Positions 59,303 to 64,000 of a stretch of DNA of 64,000 nucleotides are shown here, piece after piece. Position 1 is the first letter of the stretch, and each line of letters starts with the position of its first letter. The notes below the pieces were generated by a model. It did not search any database. It had not been told where the DNA came from and saw nothing but the letters and a program-made list of their open reading frames with translations. The stretch lies in NCBI GenBank assembly GCA_934234185.1, contig CAKQHO010000005.1, positions 1 to 64,000 on the forward strand. The letters are read 5' to 3'. Both the position numbers and the translations under genes were made by a program. This DNA is from an uncultured Psychrobacillus sp. Lineage in GTDB: Bacteria > Bacillota > Bacilli > Bacillales_A > Planococcaceae.

Positions 59303-60097
59303 ATGTTAAAAAAACTTATTCGTAAAAATGCTAAGACGATAAGTGTTCAAATGAAAGAACGAATAGAAAAGGCTCAACAAGAAGAGGTGCCTGAACATAT
59401 TGCCATCATTATGGACGGAAACGGTAGATGGGCTAAAAAAAGGTCCCTGCCAAGAATTGCCGGGCATCATGAAGGAATGCAAACTGTTCGAAAGATTACT
59501 CGTTTTGCAAATATAGTAGGGGTAAAGACACTTACCCTTTATGCTTTTTCAACAGAAAACTGGAAAAGACCAAGAATGGAAGTAGAATTTCTCATGAGGC
59601 TTCCCGAAGAATTTTTAGGTACCTACTTACCAGAGCTAATTGAACAAAACGTTCAAGTTAAAGTAATGGGAAACATTGAGCCATTGCCAGAGCATACAAA
59701 AAGAGCTGTAGCTAGAGCAATCGAGAAAACCTCTACGAATGACGGCCTCATTTTAAACTTTGCATTAAATTATGGAAGTCGTGATGAAATTGTGCAGGCA
59801 ATTAAGTTAATTTCTTCTGATGTAAAAGAAGGAAAAGTATCTGCAGAGGAAATCAATGAAGAGCTTATTTCCAGCTATTTGATGACCAAGGATTTAACAG
59901 AGCCCGATCTACTAATTAGAACTAGTGGTGAGGTTCGTTTAAGCAACTTTATGCTTTGGCAGCTTGCATATACAGAGTTCTGCTTTACAGATACTTTGTG
60001 GCCAGATTTTAATGAAGAAAGCTTAATGGATGCAATCGAAAGCTTTCAAAAAAGACAACGAAGATATGGTGGCCTTAAGGGGGAAGAAGTAAAGTGA
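59303..60097 (+). CDS. uppS: Undecaprenyl diphosphate synthase (cis-prenyltransferase)
   Basis: 264 residues. Makes the C55 lipid carrier for cell-wall synthesis. Catalytic Asp38 in IIMDGNGRWAKKR; LYAFSTENWKRP; NFALNYGSRDEI; DLLIRTSGEVRLSNFMLWQ; EFCFTDTLWPDF. An N-terminal helix of about 30 residues precedes the core. Overlaps cdsA by 4 bases. Confidence 0.97.
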   Translation: MLKKLIRKNAKTISVQMKERIEKAQQEEVPEHIAIIMDGNGRWAKKRSLPRIAGHHEGMQTVRKITRFANIVGVKTLTLYAFSTENWKRPRMEVEFLMRLPEEFLGTYLPELIEQNVQVKVMGNIEPLPEHTKRAVARAIEKTSTNDGLILNFALNYGSRDEIVQAIKLISSDVKEGKVSAEEINEELISSYLMTKDLTEPDLLIRTSGEVRLSNFMLWQLAYTEFCFTDTLWPDFNEESLMDAIESFQKRQRRYGGLKGEEVK

Positions 60098-60885
60098 AGA
60101 CAAGAATTTTGACCGGTGCAGCTGCATTGGTCGTATTTCTTCCGGTGGTTCTGTTAGGTGGATCTATTTTTACATTTTTCATTTATTTAATCGCCGCAAT
60201 TGGATTGTATGAATTATTAAGGATGAAGGGAATCAAATTAATTTCTTTGCCAAGTATTGTTTCCTTCCTGTTGTTATTTCTTTTATTACTACCGAATTCA
60301 TTGGTAGATAATTTATATGAATGGACTACCCATACCAAAATGGAGTGGTTATTTGTTGCTGTATTCCTATTGTTAATTTATACGGTGCTAAAGAAAAATC
60401 ATTTCACCTTTGATGATGCCTCTTTTGTTATTTTAGGGACTTTGTATGTAGGAATTGGGTTTTATTATTTTATTGAAACGAGAACAGAAGGCTTAGCTTA
60501 CTTAATCTTTGCCCTTTTAATCGTTTGGACGACAGATTCTGGTGCATACTTTACTGGAAGGAAGTTGGGCAAGCGGAAGCTTTGGCCGGATATCTCTCCA
60601 AATAAGACGGTTGAAGGCTTTATAGGCGGGATTATATGGGCGCTAATAACAGCGTTTATTATCCAATGGATTCATCCACTAACCTCCTCTTATATCACTT
60701 TGATAGGGGTAACCATCGTGGCTTCCATTTTTGGACAGCTAGGTGACCTGGTAGAATCAGCGATTAAAAGACATTACAATGTAAAAGATTCAGGAAAGCT
60801 ATTGCCTGGACATGGTGGTATTTTAGATAGATTTGATAGTCTTCTTTTTGTGATACCATTATTACACTTTTTACATTTCATTTAA
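60094..60885 (+). CDS. cdsA: Phosphatidate cytidylyltransferase CdsA
   Basis: 263 residues, seven or eight membrane segments. Makes CDP-diacylglycerol for phospholipids. The C-terminal signature SAIKRHYNVKDSGKLLPGHG then GILDRFDSLLF is intact, as is WTTDSGAYFTGRKLGKRKLW. GTG start overlapping uppS, with a GGGGGAAG site. Confidence 0.97.
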   Translation: MKTRILTGAAALVVFLPVVLLGGSIFTFFIYLIAAIGLYELLRMKGIKLISLPSIVSFLLLFLLLLPNSLVDNLYEWTTHTKMEWLFVAVFLLLIYTVLKKNHFTFDDASFVILGTLYVGIGFYYFIETRTEGLAYLIFALLIVWTTDSGAYFTGRKLGKRKLWPDISPNKTVEGFIGGIIWALITAFIIQWIHPLTSSYITLIGVTIVASIFGQLGDLVESAIKRHYNVKDSGKLLPGHGGILDRFDSLLFVIPLLHFLHFI

Positions 60886-60902
60886 GGAGACGACATGATT
60901 TC

Positions 60903-62051
60903 ATGAGTAAACGAATAAGCTTATTAGGAGCAACCGGTTCTATTGGTCTCCAAACATTAGATATAATAAAAGACCACCCAGAGGATTTTCAGTTAGTATC
61001 CTTTTCTTCTGGTAAGAATATGGAGGAAACGAAAAACATTCTTCGTGAGTTTCCGGTGGAGCTAGTTTCTGTACAAAGGGAAGAAGATGCAAGACTGCTG
61101 CAAAAAGAATTTCCAAAGGTAGAAGTGGTTCATGGCGGACAAGGCTTGGTGGACGTCGCAGCGCATACAAATGCAGATGTGCTAGTAAATGCAGTGCTTG
61201 GAAGCGTGGGGCTGAATCCTACGCTAGAGGCCATTAAAAAAGGAATTACGATTGCTATCGCTAATAAAGAAACATTGGTTACAGCCGGTCATTTAGTGAT
61301 GCAGGCAGCAAAAGAGCATCAGGTTCCCATTCTCCCTGTAGATAGCGAACATTCTGCATTATTCCAAGCGATGAACGGAGAAAATAAATCAGAGGTTGCA
61401 AAGCTGATTATAACAGCCTCAGGTGGAAGCTTCCGAGACAAAACGAGGGACGAGCTGCAGCATGTTACAGTGAAGGATGCATTGAATCATCCAAACTGGT
61501 CAATGGGCTCTAAAATCACGATTGATTCTGCCACGATGATGAACAAAGGCTTAGAAGTAATCGAGGCACATGTGTTATTTGACATTTCCTATGATGATAT
61601 CGATGTTCTGCTGCATAGGGAAAGTATCATTCACTCCATGATAGAGTTTCAAGATACAAGTGTGATCGCGCAGCTTGGGACACCTGATATGAGAGTTCCG
61701 ATTCAATATGCCTTGTCGTATCCAAAACGATTAGTAAGACCGAGTGCAAACCGTTTAAATTTAGCGGACATTGGGCAGCTCCATTTTGAAAAAATGGATT
61801 ACAATAGGTACTATGCTTTGAAGCTAGCCATTGATGCTGGACGAGCAGGTGGCACAATGACGACTGTGTTAAATGCAGCAAATGAAGCTGCTGTTGGTCT
61901 ATTTCTTCAAGAGAAGATTAAGTTCCTAGAAATTGATGAACTGATTGAAAAGGCAATGTCAGCACATGAAAATATACACAACCCAGATTTAGAAACTATT
62001 TTACATATTGATCAAGTAACTAGAGTTAAAATTGATGATATGGTAAAGTAA
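60903..62051 (+). CDS. dxr: 1-deoxy-D-xylulose 5-phosphate reductoisomerase
   Basis: 382 residues. Second step of the MEP isoprenoid pathway, which supplies uppS. NADPH motif LLGATGSIGLQTLD, metal/substrate residues in PVDSEHSALFQ and ASGGSFRD, NHPNWSMGSKITIDSATMMN. A three-codon frame (ATG ATT TCA TGA, 60895-60906) lies between AAGGAG and the true ATG and overlaps it. Confidence 0.97.
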   Translation: MSKRISLLGATGSIGLQTLDIIKDHPEDFQLVSFSSGKNMEETKNILREFPVELVSVQREEDARLLQKEFPKVEVVHGGQGLVDVAAHTNADVLVNAVLGSVGLNPTLEAIKKGITIAIANKETLVTAGHLVMQAAKEHQVPILPVDSEHSALFQAMNGENKSEVAKLIITASGGSFRDKTRDELQHVTVKDALNHPNWSMGSKITIDSATMMNKGLEVIEAHVLFDISYDDIDVLLHRESIIHSMIEFQDTSVIAQLGTPDMRVPIQYALSYPKRLVRPSANRLNLADIGQLHFEKMDYNRYYALKLAIDAGRAGGTMTTVLNAANEAAVGLFLQEKIKFLEIDELIEKAMSAHENIHNPDLETILHIDQVTRVKIDDMVK

Positions 62052-62075
62052 CATGAAATTAAAAGGTGGGGTAAT

Positions 62076-63335
62076 ATGGAGACAGCCATAGCGTTTATTA
62101 TTATATTCGGAAGCATTGTGTTCTTTCACGAATTAGGTCACTTTATTTTTGCCAAACGAGCTGGAATCATGGTTCGTGAATTTGCCATTGGCTTTGGACC
62201 GAAGATCTTTGGAATGACAAAAGGGGAAACATTATATACAATCCGCTTATTACCATTGGGTGGTTATGTAAGAATGGCTGGAGAAGATATGGACTCCATG
62301 GAACTTCAACCAGGCTATCGCATTGGTATTCGTGTGAATGACAATAATGAGATTGACCAAATTGTCTTAAATCAAAACAAGCAATTCCCAGATATGATGT
62401 TCCTTGAGGTAGAAAAGTCAGACTTGATGAAGTCTATGTTTATTGAAGGCTACAATGAGGAAGATCGGTTTGTTCGCTATGCTGTAGCTAGAAATGCAGA
62501 GGTTATTGAAAATGGCACAAAAACCCTTATTGCCCCATATGATCGACAATTTGGTTCTAAAACAGTCGGACAACGATCATTAGCCATTTTTGCAGGACCA
62601 TTATTCAATTTTATCTTAGCCTTTTTTATCTTTCTAATAATGGGGCTAATCCAAGGTATTCCAACCTATGAACCGGTTATCACGAATGTGATGGATAATA
62701 CCCCTGCAAAAGAGGCCGGGATGGAATCTGGAGATTTAGTAACTAACATAAACGGCAAACCGATTACCTCTTGGGATGAGCTATCAGAGGCAGTTCGTGT
62801 AAGTGCTGGTCAGCCAATAGACTTTACAGTAGAACGTGAGGGACAGCCCTATAATTTTACCATTACCCCTGCTGAGGTAGAAAACGGTAATGAAAAGGTA
62901 GGGCAAATTGGTGTACAATATACTAGCCCGTTAGAAAAAAATCCAATAAAGGCAGTTGCCTTTGGGGCCGAGCAAACCTATGAATGGACGATCAGAATCT
63001 TTACTGTGCTAGGGACGCTTATAAGCGGGTCCTTCTCTATAGATGATTTGGCTGGTCCAGTAGGAATATATCAAGCAACGGATGAAATGGCGAAGTTCGG
63101 TATTTTCAGCTTGATGAATTGGGCAGCAATTCTAAGTATTAACTTAGGGATTATGAATTTACTTCCGTTACCAGCACTGGACGGCGGACGACTTCTTTTC
63201 TTCTTATTTGAAGCTTTAAGAGGAAAGCCAATAGACAAGCAAAAAGAAGGAATGGTTCACTTTGTAGGAATCATGCTCCTGATGATATTAATGGTAGTAG
63301 TAACGTGGAATGACATACAACGGCTATTCTTCTAA
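62076..63335 (+). CDS. rseP: Site-2 intramembrane metalloprotease RseP/RasP
   Basis: 419 residues. Zinc site HELGH (His18, Glu19, His22) in the first membrane helix, one PDZ domain (about 200-280, EAGMESGDLVTNINGKPITS), and the NLLPLPALDGGRLLF motif in a late helix. In B. subtilis it cleaves anti-sigma factors and FtsL. The next gene in B. subtilis is proS; here polC follows. Confidence 0.97.
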   Translation: METAIAFIIIFGSIVFFHELGHFIFAKRAGIMVREFAIGFGPKIFGMTKGETLYTIRLLPLGGYVRMAGEDMDSMELQPGYRIGIRVNDNNEIDQIVLNQNKQFPDMMFLEVEKSDLMKSMFIEGYNEEDRFVRYAVARNAEVIENGTKTLIAPYDRQFGSKTVGQRSLAIFAGPLFNFILAFFIFLIMGLIQGIPTYEPVITNVMDNTPAKEAGMESGDLVTNINGKPITSWDELSEAVRVSAGQPIDFTVEREGQPYNFTITPAEVENGNEKVGQIGVQYTSPLEKNPIKAVAFGAEQTYEWTIRIFTVLGTLISGSFSIDDLAGPVGIYQATDEMAKFGIFSLMNWAAILSINLGIMNLLPLPALDGGRLLFFLFEALRGKPIDKQKEGMVHFVGIMLLMILMVVVTWNDIQRLFF

Positions 63336-63396
63336 AGACCTGGTGAATCTTTGCTTTACTTGCCAGTGTCATGATGTAAGTAGTAAAAATAATATA

Positions 63397-63436
63397 GGAA
63401 GGAAAGTTCAACGATTGAACTTTCCTTTCTTTTTCT
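63397..63436 (+). terminator. Intrinsic terminator after rseP
   Basis: GGAAAGTTCAA (63401-63411) pairs perfectly with TTGAACTTTCC (63415-63425), 3-base CGA loop, then TTTCTTTTTC. It separates rseP from polC. Confidence 0.9.
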
Positions 63437-63454
63437 GTCAAGGGAGGGAAAGCC

Positions 63455-64000
63455 ATGCAGGACGGTAAAATGAGAATGCAGCTTCTACTGCAGCAGCTAG
63501 AGCTAACAGAGGATGCAGTAGTTCAATATTTCGAAAATGCCACTATTACTAGGTTTACGGTACACAAAAAACAAAGACAATGGCATTTTCAAATACACCT
63601 ATCTTCCATTCTTCCAATAGATATATATACATTGTTTCAAACTAGACTTCAAGAGAAATTCGCTGGAATCGCAAACATCCAGTTGCAAATACAATGTGAG
63701 AATCCAAGCCCTACTGCCAGTCTAATAAAAGAATATTGGCCAAATGTCATAAATGAATTAAGTGATATGGCGCCACCTCTTAGAGATCGATTAATGGGAC
63801 AATTGCCCGAATGGAATGGACAAACTATCCAAATCACCTGTGGGCAGGAATTAGAGCTTAGAGCCTTTAAGAAAAAATATGTAGAGCATCTATCTAGCAT
63901 ATACGAAGGCTTTGGATTTCCGAAAATCGGCTTTGATTTTAAGCTAGTGGAAGATACACAGGCTCTAGCTGAAGCCCAGCTTGCTTTCCTTGAGCAAAGA
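63455..64000 (+). CDS. polC: DNA polymerase III PolC, N-terminal part (partial)
   Basis: 182 codons run off the right edge without a stop. The N-terminal domain pattern (LLLQQLELTEDAVVQYFENA, RQWHFQIHLSSILPIDIYTL, YGFGFPK-like region near residue 150) matches Gram-positive replicative polymerase PolC. AGGGAGGG precedes ATG 63455; in-frame ATGs at 63470 and 63476 are weaker. The minus-strand frame over this region is a shadow. Exonuclease and polymerase domains lie outside the window. Confidence 0.88.
   Translation, partial: MQDGKMRMQLLLQQLELTEDAVVQYFENATITRFTVHKKQRQWHFQIHLSSILPIDIYTLFQTRLQEKFAGIANIQLQIQCENPSPTASLIKEYWPNVINELSDMAPPLRDRLMGQLPEWNGQTIQITCGQELELRAFKKKYVEHLSSIYEGFGFPKIGFDFKLVEDTQALAEAQLAFLEQR

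Overview
This is a low-GC Gram-positive chromosome segment, almost certainly from Bacillales. Gene order from plsX to polC follows the Bacillus subtilis block plsX-fabD-fabG-acpA-rnc-smc-ftsY ... codY-fla/che-sigD-swrB-rpsB-tsf-pyrH-frr-uppS-cdsA-dxr-rasP-polC. Protein spelling (CodY, HslV, FliM, RimM) and the lepB gene between rplS and rbgA suggest a Planococcaceae/Caryophanaceae-type organism (Lysinibacillus or Psychrobacillus relatives), but the genus cannot be fixed from sequence alone. All 72 protein genes I accept lie on the + strand. I saw no tRNA, rRNA, CRISPR array, insertion sequence or prophage.

Layout. 1-3032: fatty-acid synthesis (plsX end, fabD, fabG, acpP) and rnc. 3036-12144: chromosome condensation (smc), signal recognition particle targeting (ftsY, ylxM, ffh) and ribosome assembly or tRNA modification (rpsP, khpA, rimM, trmD, rplS). 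12387-16982: lepB, rbgA, rnhB, then a FliK-like/FlhB-C-like pair (ylqG, ylqH). 17114-19195: sucCD. 19340-27533: dprA, topA, trmFO, xerC, hslVU, codY. 27534-28287: a 750-base gap with two terminators, a long imperfect inverted repeat and the fla/che promoter. 28288-54131: the flagellar/chemotaxis operon, 31 recognised genes plus one small membrane-protein gene. 54199-55859: terminator, separate promoter, sigD, an unknown gene and swrB. 56005-63335: rpsB, tsf, pyrH, frr, uppS, cdsA, dxr, rseP. 63455-64000: start of polC.

How the genes work together. The fla/che operon codes for the proximal rod, MS ring, C ring, type III export gate and ATPase, hook and its length control, placement factors FlhF/FlhG, and the CheA-CheW-CheY-CheB-CheC-CheD signalling set. 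CodY, just upstream, is a known repressor of this operon in B. subtilis. SigD would switch on late flagellar genes elsewhere.

Most interesting departures from the textbook arrangement: (1) sigD is separated from fla/che by a strong intrinsic terminator and has its own extended -10 promoter; (2) the small membrane gene before that terminator carries an in-frame TAG followed by 20 more sense codons; (3) the frr-uppS gap has a terminator whose loop and stem can pair with a segment about 120 bases upstream, an attenuator-like design; (4) ylxM-ffh has a near-consensus promoter with two overlapping palindromes and a roughly 195-base leader; (5) ylqD and proS, normally in this block, are missing; (6) the swrD start is separated from the only good ribosome binding site by a terminator-like hairpin; (7) a hairpin of shared design occurs after both rbgA and sucD. 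I found no wholly new multi-gene system; the novelty is regulatory.
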